From assembly GCA_902627805.1 (NCBI GenBank), contig CACOKN010000006.1:1-56851 (forward strand): DNA of 56,851 nt, read 5' to 3'. The DNA comes from an uncultured Pelagibacteraceae bacterium. Its GTDB lineage: Bacteria > Pseudomonadota > Alphaproteobacteria > Pelagibacterales > Pelagibacteraceae. This document shows positions 8,066-17,204 of this stretch, piece by piece (position 1 is the first letter of the stretch; each line of letters starts with the position of its first letter). The notes beneath the pieces were generated by a model. It searched no databases. It worked only from the letters and a program-made list of their open reading frames with translations, and had not been told where the DNA came from. Position numbers and translations under genes: made by a program.

Positions 8066-9139
8066 ATGAGTAAAAAACCCTTAATTCTTGGAATTGAAAC
8101 TAGTTGTGATGAAACAGCTGCCTCAGTTATAACTGAGAATGACCAAGGGAAACCGATAATTTTATCAAACATTGTCTCTAGCCAAACTGATGTCCACAAA
8201 GAATTTGGAGGTGTGGTTCCAGAATTAGCAGCCAGATCTCATATTGAAAAAATAGATTTAATCGTGAAAAAAGCTTTAGATGATAGTGGAATAAAAATTA
8301 AAGAGATTGATGCTGTAGCTTCGACTGCAGGTCCTGGTCTAATCGTTTGTTTATCAGTAGGTTTAAGTTTTGGAAAAGCTTTTGCCTCTTCAATAAATAA
8401 GCCATTTGTAGCTGTAAATCATTTAGAGGGACATGCATTAAGCCCAAAATTAGTTTCAAACTTGAATTATCCTTACCTCTTACTATTAATTTCAGGTGGT
8501 CATTCACAATATTTAAACGTTCAAAGTCTTGGAAAATATAAAAGGCTAGGAACAACTATTGACGATGCACTAGGTGAGGCTTTTGATAAAACTGCAAAAC
8601 TTTTAGGAATAGAATTTCCTGGAGGGCCCCAAATCGAGCTTTTGGCAGAAAAAGGTGATCCAAATTCTTATGATTTACCAAAACCGATTATCAATAAGGG
8701 TGGTTGTAATTTATCATTTGCTGGTCTTAAAACTGCAATCCTTAAGATAAGTAAAACTATTAAAACAGAGCAAGATAAATTTAATTTGGCAGCTTCTTTT
8801 CAAAAAACAATCGAAGAAATATTAAAAAAAAAAACACAAGTTGCTTTTAGTGAATTTGAAAAAGAAAATTATCTAAAAGAAAAAACTTTTGTTGTTGCTG
8901 GGGGTGTTGCTGCTAATAAAAAGATAAGAACAATGCTAATAAATCTTTGTAAAGAAAATGATTATAAAGGTATTTTTCCACCAATAGAAATATGTGGGGA
9001 TAACGCTGCAATGATAGCAATGGTAGGTTTAGAAAAATACAAATTAAAACAATTTAATAAGTTAGATCACCCAGCAAAACCGAGGTGGCCTTTAGATGAA
9101 AAAGCATTATTTTTAAAAGGTGCTGGAGTTAAACTTTAA
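8066..9139 (+). CDS. tsaD: tRNA N6-adenosine threonylcarbamoyltransferase
   Basis: Transfers the threonylcarbamoyl group to A37 of ANN-decoding tRNAs, acting with TsaB and TsaE. The 357-residue protein has the ASKHA start LGIETSCDETAASVI, the metal-binding His pair in VNHLEGHAL (about residues 118-126), the phosphate loop LISGGHSQYL, the DDALGEAFDK segment and the late VAGGVAANKKIR and GDNAAMIAMVG blocks. All are typical of bacterial TsaD (formerly Gcp/YgjD). Its stop codon overlaps the ATG of the next gene by one base, so the EVE-domain gene is probably translationally coupled. Confidence 0.97.
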   Translation: MSKKPLILGIETSCDETAASVITENDQGKPIILSNIVSSQTDVHKEFGGVVPELAARSHIEKIDLIVKKALDDSGIKIKEIDAVASTAGPGLIVCLSVGLSFGKAFASSINKPFVAVNHLEGHALSPKLVSNLNYPYLLLLISGGHSQYLNVQSLGKYKRLGTTIDDALGEAFDKTAKLLGIEFPGGPQIELLAEKGDPNSYDLPKPIINKGGCNLSFAGLKTAILKISKTIKTEQDKFNLAASFQKTIEEILKKKTQVAFSEFEKENYLKEKTFVVAGGVAANKKIRTMLINLCKENDYKGIFPPIEICGDNAAMIAMVGLEKYKLKQFNKLDHPAKPRWPLDEKALFLKGAGVKL

Positions 9140-9552
9140 TGCAATATTGGTTACTTAAATCAGAGCCAGACGTATGGTCAATCGATCAGCAAAAGAAAGC
9201 TGGCATTAGAGGAGCACCATGGGATGGAGTAAGAAATTATCAAGCTGCCAAAAATTTAAAATCAATGAAAAAGGGAGATCAATGTTTTTTCTATCATTCA
9301 AACATTGGAAAAGAAATTGTTGGTATTGTTGAAGTTGTCAAAGAATCATATTTAGACAAGACAGATAAATCTGGTCGATTTGTTGCTGTAACAGTGAAGT
9401 TTCTAAAAAAATTAAATAAGTCAGTAAGTCTCGAAGATATTAAGAAAAACAAGCAATTAAGCCATTTATCACTGATTAAACAAAGCAGACTATCTGTGAT
9501 GCCAATAGATTCTAAAAGCTGGAAAATTTTAAATAACATGGGTAAGATTTAG
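9139..9552 (+). CDS. EVE domain-containing protein
   Basis: A 137-residue single-domain EVE/PUA-like protein. The family motifs are clear: [14 protein letters not shown] at the N-terminus, [30 protein letters not shown] and [17 protein letters not shown] domains are structurally related to PUA and YTH domains and bind modified bases in nucleic acids; a role beside tsaD in tRNA modification or nucleic-acid surveillance is possible but not shown. Length is normal for the stand-alone form. It sits between tsaD (one-base overlap) and acs (11-base gap) on the same strand. Confidence 0.9.
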   Translation: MQYWLLKSEPDVWSIDQQKKAGIRGAPWDGVRNYQAAKNLKSMKKGDQCFFYHSNIGKEIVGIVEVVKESYLDKTDKSGRFVAVTVKFLKKLNKSVSLEDIKKNKQLSHLSLIKQSRLSVMPIDSKSWKILNNMGKI

Positions 9553-9563
9553 AAATAATATTT

Positions 9564-11624
9564 ATGCCTAAAAAAAAGAAAAAATCTAAACTAAGAAAAA
9601 AAACCTCAAAAAAAAAGAAGGTTAAAAAAAGAAAAAAAAAGATTAGAATTAATAATAAAAAAGTTAAAATTAATAATGAAGCCTCAACACAAGAATTAAT
9701 TTTTAAAACAAAACCAGAGTGGGTGAAAAGTGGTTTAATTAATAAATCTCAATATCAGAATAAATATACCGACTCTATCAAAAATAATAATGTTTTTTGG
9801 AAAAAAGAAGGAAAAAGAATTACATGGATAAAACCATATAAAAAAATTAAAGATGTCAAATATAGTAAAGATGAAGTTAAAATAAAATGGTTTGAAGACG
9901 GAACATTAAATGCGTCTGCTAATTGTATTGATAGACATTTAAAAGATAAAAAAGATAAAACAGCTATTATTTGGGTAGGTGATGATCCAAAGGATACTCA
10001 AAAAATTTCTTATAAACAACTTCATCAAAAAGTTTCAAAAGCAGCAAATGGTCTTAAAAAACTTGGGATACAGAAAGGAGACAGGGTAACAATATACTTA
10101 ACGATGATACCCGAGTTGGCTGTTTTGATGTTAGCTTGTGCAAGAATAGGAGCCATACATTCCATAATATTTGGTGGATTTTCAGCAGAGTCTATTTCTG
10201 GAAGAGTAAATGATTGCAAATCAGAATACATCATCACTGCTGATGAAGGTGTTAGAGGTGGAAAAACAATTCCATTGAAGGCAACAACCGATGAAGCTCT
10301 AAGTAATTGTCCTGATGTTAAAAAATGTATTGTTGTTAAAAGAACAGGAAACTATGTTTATTGGGATGACGACAGAGATGTTTGGTATCATGATCTAATT
10401 AAAGATGTCCCAAATCATTGTGAACCTGAAGAAATGAGTGCGGAAGATCCATTATTTATTCTTTATACATCTGGATCTACGGGTAAACCGAAAGGTGTGT
10501 TACATACAACTGGTGGGTACATGGTTTATGCATCCATGACACATCAATACATATTTAACTATAAGCCTAAAGATATTTATTGGTGCACTGCAGATATTGG
10601 TTGGGTAACTGGTCATAGTTATATTATTTATGGACCATTATCTAATGGAGCTACTACAATAATGTTTGAGGGAGTACCAAATTATCCTGACAGCTCAAGA
10701 TGGTGGCAGATTGTTGATAAATATAAAGTAAATACTTTCTATACTGCTCCAACAGCTATCAGAGCTCTAATGCGAGAGGGTGATGATCCAGTTAATAAAA
10801 CGTCTCGAAAATCTCTAAAATTGTTAGGTACAGTTGGAGAACCTATAAATCCTGAGGCTTGGATGTGGTATTACAAAACAGTTGGAAACTCAAAGTGCCC
10901 GATTGTAGATACTTGGTGGCAAACAGAAACAGGTGGAATTTTAATTTCACCTCAAACAGGAGCTATACCATTAAAACCTGGATCAGCAACAAAACCTTTT
11001 TATGGAATTAAACCTGTTATTGTTGATAAGAATGGAATAGAAATAAAAGGTGCAGGAGAGGGAAGACTTTGTATAGCTCAGTCTTGGCCAGGTCAAATGC
11101 GGACAGTTTATGGTGATCATCAAAGATTTATAGATACTTACTTTTCACAATTTGATGGAAAATATTTTACTGGAGACGGATGTAGGCGAGATAAAGATGG
11201 GTATTACTGGATCACTGGTAGAGTAGATGATGTGATTATTGTATCGGGACACAACTTGGGTACTGCTGAAATTGAAAGTGCTTTTGTAGCTCATCCTAAA
11301 GTTGCTGAGGCTGCTGTGGTTGGTTATCCACATGACATTAAAGGAAATGGATTATATTGCTACGTAACTCTTAATGCAGGTGAAACTGAAACAGGTGATC
11401 TTGAAAGAGAACTTAAGTTATGGGTTAGAAAACAAATAGGTCCACTAGCAACTCCTGACTTGATACATTTTACCCCTGGACTTCCAAAAACAAGGTCTGG
11501 AAAAATAATGAGAAGAATTCTCAGAAAGATTGCAGCAAATGAGCATGGTCAATTAGGTGATACCACAACTTTGGCTGACCCAAGTGTGGTTGATAGTTTA
11601 GTTGATAATAGAAAAAATACTTAA
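9564..11624 (+). CDS. acs: acetyl-CoA synthetase with lysine-rich N-terminal extension
   Basis: AMP-forming acyl-CoA synthetase activating acetate (possibly propionate) to the CoA thioester. The 686-residue protein has [14 protein letters not shown], the ATP/AMP motif [19 protein letters not shown] at about residue 300, [30 protein letters not shown] and the C-terminal [11 protein letters not shown], whose Lys (about residue 648) is the conserved catalytic and acetylation-regulated residue. The conserved domain begins near residue 50; the preceding segment is mostly Lys and Arg and is not part of the usual enzyme. No later Met could serve as start before the catalytic core. The sodium:solute symporter genes follow at 12369, suggesting joint uptake and activation. 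The tail overlaps the convergent gene by four bases. Confidence 0.94.
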   Translation: MPKKKKKSKLRKKTSKKKKVKKRKKKIRINNKKVKINNEASTQELIFKTKPEWVKSGLINKSQYQNKYTDSIKNNNVFWKKEGKRITWIKPYKKIKDVKYSKDEVKIKWFEDGTLNASANCIDRHLKDKKDKTAIIWVGDDPKDTQKISYKQLHQKVSKAANGLKKLGIQKGDRVTIYLTMIPELAVLMLACARIGAIHSIIFGGFSAESISGRVNDCKSEYIITADEGVRGGKTIPLKATTDEALSNCPDVKKCIVVKRTGNYVYWDDDRDVWYHDLIKDVPNHCEPEEMSAEDPLFILYTSGSTGKPKGVLHTTGGYMVYASMTHQYIFNYKPKDIYWCTADIGWVTGHSYIIYGPLSNGATTIMFEGVPNYPDSSRWWQIVDKYKVNTFYTAPTAIRALMREGDDPVNKTSRKSLKLLGTVGEPINPEAWMWYYKTVGNSKCPIVDTWWQTETGGILISPQTGAIPLKPGSATKPFYGIKPVIVDKNGIEIKGAGEGRLCIAQSWPGQMRTVYGDHQRFIDTYFSQFDGKYFTGDGCRRDKDGYYWITGRVDDVIIVSGHNLGTAEIESAFVAHPKVAEAAVVGYPHDIKGNGLYCYVTLNAGETETGDLERELKLWVRKQIGPLATPDLIHFTPGLPKTRSGKIMRRILRKIAANEHGQLGDTTTLADPSVVDSLVDNRKNT

Positions 11625-12244
11625 AAACCTAATCTTTCTTTAAATTCCTTTTTAACAACATCCCATTTAAGAATGACTGAGTTCAAAACTATTTTACGGT
11701 CTAAAGTTTTTAGTTCTTCTGCAATTGGAGCCCACTTATACAAAGATAAAGCACTAGGATTAAATGGAAGATCATTATGATAGGTTTCCCAGTTTATTTT
11801 CTCAAATCTTTCATTAAAATTTTTTTTTGTGTTTTCAATAATATCTAAAGGCATTTTGTTTGATATTTCATCGTCCAGGATTTTAAAAAAAATTTCTTTA
11901 GCCTTATTAATATCCTCATAGTTTGTAGTTGCTTTTAAATATGAGAAAGTAAAAAAAGTAAGATCTTGTAAAGCTACAGAATAGATATTCCACTTAGCTA
12001 AATTAACTGACTTCATAAATTCATCGTTTTCAAAATGAAGCACATACCTTGTTCCCATTCTGGTTTTTAAATATCCATAGAGTGTAACTTGAGAAACCCA
12101 CGCAGACTTTGTTTGAATAAATTCCTCTAATTCGTCCAATGATTTTATTTTCTTTTTGGGGATAAACGCTTTAAAAAGAGCAAATAGGTAAATTTTGAAG
12201 TCTCTTAGGGTAAGATCTTTCCAAGTAAGTTTATATTTTCCCAT
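11621..12244 (-). CDS. conserved protein of unknown function beside acs and the symporter
   Basis: About 207 residues from the ATG at 12244. I do not recognise a named domain. It is a soluble, mostly helical-looking protein with a distinctive core [20 protein letters not shown] followed by [18 protein letters not shown] and a late [14 protein letters not shown]. From memory, proteins with this core occur next to acetate or symporter genes in other Alphaproteobacteria, sometimes labelled 'esterase' without evidence; that recollection is unverified. Upstream starts at 12262 and 12286 are possible, but would place the GTTATAAC palindrome inside the gene, so I prefer 12244. It is divergent from the symporter operon and convergent with acs. 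Confidence 0.7.
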   Translation of the reverse strand: MGKYKLTWKDLTLRDFKIYLFALFKAFIPKKKIKSLDELEEFIQTKSAWVSQVTLYGYLKTRMGTRYVLHFENDEFMKSVNLAKWNIYSVALQDLTFFTFSYLKATTNYEDINKAKEIFFKILDDEISNKMPLDIIENTKKNFNERFEKINWETYHNDLPFNPSALSLYKWAPIAEELKTLDRKIVLNSVILKWDVVKKEFKERLGF

Positions 12245-12262
12245 AAAACAGCTATTTTTCAT

Positions 12263-12272
12263 GGTTATAACC
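12263..12272. promoter_or_regulatory. 10-base palindrome GGTTATAACC, candidate operator (left half of a pair)
   Basis: A perfect 10-base inverted repeat about 19 bases before the chosen start of the leftward unknown gene. It shares the core GTTATAAC with a second palindrome at 12341-12350, 78 bases away centre to centre, within the divergent promoter region of the symporter operon. Binding by a dimeric regulator is inference. Confidence 0.4.
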
Positions 12273-12340
12273 CAAAAATCCATCAAATTTGAGCAATTTT
12301 AACACTTTAAATCTTTTTGATAATGGTTATGGTTTTCGCC

Positions 12341-12350
12341 AGTTATAACT
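12341..12350. promoter_or_regulatory. 10-base palindrome AGTTATAACT, candidate operator (right half of a pair)
   Basis: Perfect 10-base inverted repeat 18 bases before the start codon of the small symporter subunit, sharing GTTATAAC with the copy at 12263-12272. The TATAAC within it could also serve as a -10 element, in which case a bound regulator would block RNA polymerase. A purine-rich ribosome-binding site (AGAGAGAGG, 12355-12363) follows directly. Confidence 0.4.
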
Positions 12351-12368
12351 AAAAAGAGAGAGGTATAA

Positions 12369-12629
12369 ATGTCAAAACAAGAACAACACTGGGAAAAATC
12401 CAGAGGTTTGCTATTCATAACTTTAGCGATCTGGTTTGTTTTCTCAATTGGCATCTTCCTATTCGGGGCTGAAATGAACGAGGTGACGGGACCATTTGGT
12501 TATCCGTTAACTTATTGGTTTACTTGTCAAGGTTCTCTTGGATTATTTGTAGTACTAATTTTTTGGTTTGCAAATAGGCAAGAAAAAATTGATGAAGAGT
12601 TTGGCTTTTCAGAAAGAGGAGATGACTAA
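12369..12629 (+). CDS. sodium:solute symporter small subunit (DUF4212)
   Basis: An 86-residue membrane protein with two hydrophobic segments (about residues 13-33 and 48-68) and an acidic tail. It matches the DUF4212 family, defined as the small partner encoded immediately upstream of a subgroup of sodium:solute symporters; WEKSRGLLFITLAIWFVFSI and FGYPLTYWFTCQGSLGLFVV are characteristic. Its start has a strong AGAGAGAGG ribosome-binding site six bases upstream, unusual in this window, which suggests high translation. The stop overlaps the ATG of the large subunit by one base, keeping the two subunits stoichiometric. Confidence 0.93.
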   Translation: MSKQEQHWEKSRGLLFITLAIWFVFSIGIFLFGAEMNEVTGPFGYPLTYWFTCQGSLGLFVVLIFWFANRQEKIDEEFGFSERGDD

Positions 12630-14479
12630 TGATTAAAGGTAATTTTATAGACAATTTGCCTAAGGTTTATGGAATCTACACAGGTGGTTTTTTAGCTTTC
12701 ATAATTATAATGGCAATTGGAGAGCAGATGGGTATGTCGAAGTATGCAATCGGAGTTTGTTTTGTTGCATTTACTGTATTCATCTATGCATTAATTGGTT
12801 ATCTATCCCGAACGGCTCAAGCTGACGCATATTACGTAGCTGGTAGACAAGTACCAACTGTCTTTAACGGAATGGCGACTGCAGCAGACTGGATGTCTGG
12901 TGCATCATTCGTTGCGATGGCAGGAGGTATTTACTTCAAAGGCTATGGGTATATGGCACTACTTGTAGGTTGGACTGGTGGATACGTGTTAGTTGCATCT
13001 TTATTAGCACCTTACTTAAGAAAATTTGGCTGTTACACAGTTCCAGATTTCATTGGTACAAGATATGGCGGTAATACAGCAAGATTGCTTGCAGTAATAG
13101 TTTTAACAGTTGCTTCATTCACTTATGTGACTGCACAAATTAATGCTACGGGTACTATTGCATCTGTTGCACTTGATATTCCATTTGAATACGCTGTATA
13201 CGTTGGATTAGTAAGTATTTTACTATGCTCAATGTTAGGTGGTATGAGAGGAGTAACTTGGACACAGGTTGCACAATACATTGTACTAATCATTGCTTAC
13301 TTACTTCCAGTATTCTGGATCAGTAATAAAATGGGTGCAGGTTTCTTTCCACACTTTATGTTAGCTAATGAAGTAGCTAGAATTGGAGAGTTAGAACAGC
13401 AATTTGGTATTATTAAAAACTCTCCGGAGAATTTAGCAATGCTAAAAGAAGCTACTAAGGTAGAACCTGGTGAAGCAAAATGGGTCTTATCAGGCATCAC
13501 TAAAGCTCACTCTGAAGTTAACGCTACACCTTGGAAATTTATTTCATTAGCGATTTGTATGATGGCTGGAACAGCCTCATTACCTCACGTAATGATGAGA
13601 TATTTTACTACACCAAGCGTAAAAGCAGCTAGAAAATCAGTAGGTTGGTCTTTATTCTTTATCTTCCTACTTTATTCTTCTGCTCCAATGTTAGCGACAC
13701 TTTCTAAACTATCTTTGATGGATCCAACATTACCAACAGGTATTATTGGTAAATCAATAGCAGAGGTTGAAGCTCTAGAATGGTACCAAAACTGGAACCA
13801 AGCAAAACTAATGTTAGTTCAAGACTTTAACGGAAATGGACTTCTTGAATTAAACGAGTTTTTCATGGGTGGTAAAGCTGTTGTATTAGCAACACCAGAG
13901 ATAGCTGGATTACCATACGTAATCTCAGGTCTAGTTGCTGCTGGAGGTATGGCTGCTGCCATGTCAACGGCTGATGGTTTGATCCTAGCAATTGCAAATG
14001 CAATCTCACACGATGTTTACTATAAAATCATCGATCCGAAAGCTGAGACTGCTAAGAGACTAGTTGTTGCAAGGGTATTACTTGTAGTAATTGGTGTTGC
14101 AGGAGCAACTGTGTCTGCAATGGGTATCAAACAAATTTTAGGTTCAGTTATTTGGGCCTTTGATTTTGCGATGTCTGGATTATTCTTCCCACTTGTCCTT
14201 GGTGTATGGTGGAAAAGAGCTAACAAAGAAGGTGCTATTGCTGGAATGGCTCTAGGTCTACTTTCAGGTACTGCTTATCTAATTTATTTAGAAGCTTATG
14301 GTGGTGCTGAAATTTTAGGAATAGGTCAAGCTACATTCGGTATAGTTGGCGCTTCAGTTAGTTTAGTAGCTATGATAGTTGTAAGTTTAATGACTACAGC
14401 ACCAAACGCTGCAACACAGAGAATGGTTGATGAGGTTCGAGTACCATCTGGTAAATCGATCCTTGGCAAACAACACTAA
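12629..14479 (+). CDS. sodium:solute symporter large subunit, acetate-type (SSS family)
   Basis: Sodium-coupled importer of 616 residues with the LeuT-like SSS fold; I count about 13 hydrophobic segments. Family features include the early YYVAGRQVPTVFNGMATAADW with MSGASFVAMAG, YTVPDFIGTRYGG, TASLPHVMMRYFTTPSVKAAR and AAAMSTADGLILAIANAISH, typical of ActP/VC_2705-type acetate or short-acid symporters. The pairing with a DUF4212 subunit and acs supports acetate, but the substrate is inferred. An unusual feature is an EF-hand-like loop DFNGNGLLELNE at residues 399-410, in a long hydrophilic loop. Codon use is richer in G and C than in neighbours, suggesting high expression, and a strong terminator follows. 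Confidence 0.92.
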   Translation: MIKGNFIDNLPKVYGIYTGGFLAFIIIMAIGEQMGMSKYAIGVCFVAFTVFIYALIGYLSRTAQADAYYVAGRQVPTVFNGMATAADWMSGASFVAMAGGIYFKGYGYMALLVGWTGGYVLVASLLAPYLRKFGCYTVPDFIGTRYGGNTARLLAVIVLTVASFTYVTAQINATGTIASVALDIPFEYAVYVGLVSILLCSMLGGMRGVTWTQVAQYIVLIIAYLLPVFWISNKMGAGFFPHFMLANEVARIGELEQQFGIIKNSPENLAMLKEATKVEPGEAKWVLSGITKAHSEVNATPWKFISLAICMMAGTASLPHVMMRYFTTPSVKAARKSVGWSLFFIFLLYSSAPMLATLSKLSLMDPTLPTGIIGKSIAEVEALEWYQNWNQAKLMLVQDFNGNGLLELNEFFMGGKAVVLATPEIAGLPYVISGLVAAGGMAAAMSTADGLILAIANAISHDVYYKIIDPKAETAKRLVVARVLLVVIGVAGATVSAMGIKQILGSVIWAFDFAMSGLFFPLVLGVWWKRANKEGAIAGMALGLLSGTAYLIYLEAYGGAEILGIGQATFGIVGASVSLVAMIVVSLMTTAPNAATQRMVDEVRVPSGKSILGKQH

Positions 14480-14490
14480 ATAATTTATTT

Positions 14491-14518
14491 AAGGGGCGAT
14501 TGATTTCGCCCCTTTTAA
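14491..14518 (+). terminator. intrinsic terminator after the symporter
   Basis: Stem AAGGGGCGA (14491-14499) pairs perfectly with TCGCCCCTT (14506-14514) across a six-base loop, followed by further T residues. It begins 12 bases after the symporter stop codon. It is one of only two strong intrinsic terminators I found. Confidence 0.92.
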
Positions 14519-14548
14519 TTCAAGTTTTTTTCCAATATAAATTCTTAA

Positions 14549-14905
14549 ATGTCTGCTAATTTTCACCCAATAGTGTACATTATTGATTACGTACTTGGAA
14601 TAATAATGTGGACTTTAATTGGTAGAGTGGCAATGAATATTTTCCAAAGAGAGGACTCTCAATTTTTTTTCATGAAAGTATTCGTTAAATTTACCAATCC
14701 ATTACTTCGCATTTTTAAACCAATTACACCCGAATTTATTATTCAACCAATAGTTCCATTATATGTTGCTTGGTTTTTCTTCATGATAAGATTTTATTTA
14801 ATGCCATGGATTTTGGGATATTCTGTCATGGGAATGTTATCTTTTCCTTTGGAAAGCGAAATTTCGAGACAAATTTATCAATTTTTTAATTCAATTAAAT
14901 TTTAA
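14549..14905 (+). CDS. YggT-like small membrane protein
   Basis: A 118-residue protein with an N-terminal hydrophobic segment (about residues 8-28) and a second at about 67-92. The connecting part FVKFTNPLLRIFKPITPEFI and the following IQPIVPLYVAWFF resemble the YggT pattern (a TEPFL-like stretch, then a Pro-containing second membrane block), so I assign it as a divergent YggT-family member, less secure than the one at 5020-5307. It stands alone between the symporter terminator and rpe (27-base gap), probably with its own promoter in the AT-rich 30 bases before the start. Function unknown. Confidence 0.65.
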   Translation: MSANFHPIVYIIDYVLGIIMWTLIGRVAMNIFQREDSQFFFMKVFVKFTNPLLRIFKPITPEFIIQPIVPLYVAWFFFMIRFYLMPWILGYSVMGMLSFPLESEISRQIYQFFNSIKF

Positions 14906-14932
14906 AAATTGGTACTAGTAATCTAGTTATCA

Positions 14933-15592
14933 ATGAAAAAAATACAAATATCACCGTCAATTTTATCTGCTGATTTTAGTCAATTAGGAAACGAAATAAA
15001 ACGTTTGGAAGACGCTGGGGCTGATATGATTCATGTAGATGTAATGGATGGGCATTTTGTTCCAAATTTAACCATAGGACCTCCAGTTATAAAAGCATTA
15101 AAAAAACACTCATCAATGATATTTGATGTCCATTTAATGATTTCTCCAGTACACAAATATATAGATGCATATTCTGATGCGGGTGCAGATATCATTACTA
15201 TTCATCCAGAAGCTACGGATGATCTAAGTTCATCTATTTCAAAGATAAAACAATTAAATAAAAAAGTTGGGGTATCTTTAAATCCTGAGACTAAAGTTAA
15301 TGTAATTATAGAACACTTGAACAAAATTGACTTAGTTTTAATAATGAGTGTTAACCCTGGATTTGGTGGTCAAAAATTTATGCCTGAAGTTTTAGTAAAA
15401 ATTAAAGAACTTAAAAAAATACAGAAAAATCAAAATCTCAATTTTGATATTGAAATTGATGGAGGTATCAATTTTGATAATTCAAAAGAGGCAATAGACG
15501 CAGGGGCAAATATACTCGTTTCTGGAACAACAATTTTTAAAAGTAATAATGGAGATATAAAAAAGAATATTGAATTATTAAAATCAAAATAA
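14933..15592 (+). CDS. rpe: ribulose-phosphate 3-epimerase
   Basis: Interconverts ribulose 5-phosphate and xylulose 5-phosphate in the pentose phosphate pathway. The 219-residue TIM barrel shows ISPSILSADFSQLGNEI, the metal ligands in MIHVDVMDGHFVPNLTIGP and VHLMI, the MSVNPGFGGQKFM phosphate loop and the catalytic Asp in EIDGGIN. All are standard and the length is normal. A heparinase-like gene follows after four bases and then purH, an order I recall from other Alphaproteobacteria. Confidence 0.97.
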   Translation: MKKIQISPSILSADFSQLGNEIKRLEDAGADMIHVDVMDGHFVPNLTIGPPVIKALKKHSSMIFDVHLMISPVHKYIDAYSDAGADIITIHPEATDDLSSSISKIKQLNKKVGVSLNPETKVNVIIEHLNKIDLVLIMSVNPGFGGQKFMPEVLVKIKELKKIQKNQNLNFDIEIDGGINFDNSKEAIDAGANILVSGTTIFKSNNGDIKKNIELLKSK

Positions 15593-15596
15593 TTTC

Positions 15597-17204
15597 ATGA
15601 TTTACATAAATCGATTTTTTTTTAATATTTTCGATAAGATACGAGAATTGTACTTACATTCTAGTCTGTACGATAAAAAAATTTCCAAAATTAATAATCA
15701 AAATTTTATTTATAAGCCCAGTCCTCATTTGCTTTCATCAATAATAAAATATCAAAAAAAAAAATTTAAAATTGAAGATTTTGAATTAAATAAAATTTGG
15801 GATACCAAAGAAATTACCAAAAAAGATTTTAGAAAACTTCATAATTTTTATTGGCTTTTTAGTTTAGATCTAAGGTCTTCAAAAAAAAATACCCAATCAG
15901 TTTTGAAAAACTGGATAACTTTAAATCATAAATATAACTCAAAGAGTTGGGATTTCGATTTAACCGCAAAAAGAATTATTGCTTGGTTATCTAATCATAA
16001 TCTTACCTATGAAGATAGTAGCGGTCAATATAAAATTGATTTCAACACTATGATACAAAAACAAACCAATCACCTCATTAATGAAATTAATAAATCAAAA
16101 ATTGTTGAAGATAAATTGATAGGTTGTGCATCTATCATATTAGTTGGACTTTGTTATCAAGATGAAAAAAAATATTTATCTTATGGTTCAAATTTACTTA
16201 AAAAGATATCTAAAATTACTCTTGATAATTCCGGTTTTCCTAAATCAAGAAGTATTAAACAATTAATATTTTATTTAAAATATTATATTTTAATCAGAGA
16301 GTGGTTTAAAGAGTCTCAAATACATATTCCAGAACATATCAATGAAACAATTTATTATCTTGGACAAGGTTACGCTTTTGTTTGGCAAAATCTAAAAAGT
16401 GATATTCTTTATAACGGCAATAATATTTCAGATAATAATAATTTTGATAATTATCTTCAAAGACTTGGTTATAAATTCAAAAATAACAATCAAGATTATG
16501 GTGGATATATAATCTTGCGAAATAAGAAGATATGTCTTACAATGGATGCTGGACCTTCACCAAATTCATTTTTTTCTAAAGATTATCAATCTGGAGCTTT
16601 ATCTTTTGAAATAATTTCTAATGGAAAAAAATTAATTAGCAATTGTGGCTATCATAGCGAAGCGAATATAAAACTAAATCATTTATCAAGATCAACTGCC
16701 GCTCAGAATACGCTGGTAATCGACGATAATTCCTCCTGCAAATTAACAAACAGCGATAAATCTTTTTTTGTTGCCAAGGGTTTAAAAATCACAAAAAAAG
16801 AGACTGTTTTTGAAAAGAACTATTGGAAAATTAATGCTTCTCATGACGGATACCAAAAAAAATATAATACTATTCATGAAAGAAATATTGAATTTTACCC
16901 TGAGGAAGAAACTTTTGTTGGCTGTGATAAAATTCTAAAGAAGATTAATAAAAATTATAAATTTGATATTCGATTTCATGTAGAACCAAGCGTAAAATTA
17001 ATGAAAACTCAGGATGGTAAATCAATATTAATCGAATTGGAGGATGAGGGTTGGAAATTTACTTGCGATAATTATGACATAAATATTGATAATGGTTTAT
17101 ATTTCGGTAATAAAAATTCATATATTGATAATCAAAATATATTTATTTCTGGAATTTCTAATAACCAGACTGAAGATATTAAATGGCAAATAAAAAAAAT
17201 ATAG
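15597..17204 (+). CDS. heparinase II/III-like protein
   Basis: A 535-residue protein of the heparinase II/III superfamily: a helical N-terminal half (about residues 60-290, with FYWLFSLDLRSSKKNTQSVL and WDFDLTAKRIIAWLSNHNL) and a beta-rich C-terminal half that starts at DYGGYIILRNKKICLTMDAG and contains SFEIISNGKKLISNCGYH. No signal peptide is visible, so it may be cytoplasmic, unlike secreted polysaccharide lyases. The gene sits between rpe and purH in a tight cluster and overlaps purH by 22 bases. I recall such proteins upstream of purH in many Alphaproteobacteria; the substrate is unknown and the lyase name should not be taken literally. Confidence 0.82.
   Translation: MIYINRFFFNIFDKIRELYLHSSLYDKKISKINNQNFIYKPSPHLLSSIIKYQKKKFKIEDFELNKIWDTKEITKKDFRKLHNFYWLFSLDLRSSKKNTQSVLKNWITLNHKYNSKSWDFDLTAKRIIAWLSNHNLTYEDSSGQYKIDFNTMIQKQTNHLINEINKSKIVEDKLIGCASIILVGLCYQDEKKYLSYGSNLLKKISKITLDNSGFPKSRSIKQLIFYLKYYILIREWFKESQIHIPEHINETIYYLGQGYAFVWQNLKSDILYNGNNISDNNNFDNYLQRLGYKFKNNNQDYGGYIILRNKKICLTMDAGPSPNSFFSKDYQSGALSFEIISNGKKLISNCGYHSEANIKLNHLSRSTAAQNTLVIDDNSSCKLTNSDKSFFVAKGLKITKKETVFEKNYWKINASHDGYQKKYNTIHERNIEFYPEEETFVGCDKILKKINKNYKFDIRFHVEPSVKLMKTQDGKSILIELEDEGWKFTCDNYDINIDNGLYFGNKNSYIDNQNIFISGISNNQTEDIKWQIKKI

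Noticed and set aside
9570..9670. A-rich tract in acs as a low-complexity non-coding insert
   Set aside because: It stays in frame over about 100 bases without a stop and joins smoothly to the Acs sequence.
12273..12340. Riboswitch upstream of the symporter operon
   Set aside because: The space is too short and no conserved aptamer core could be recognised.
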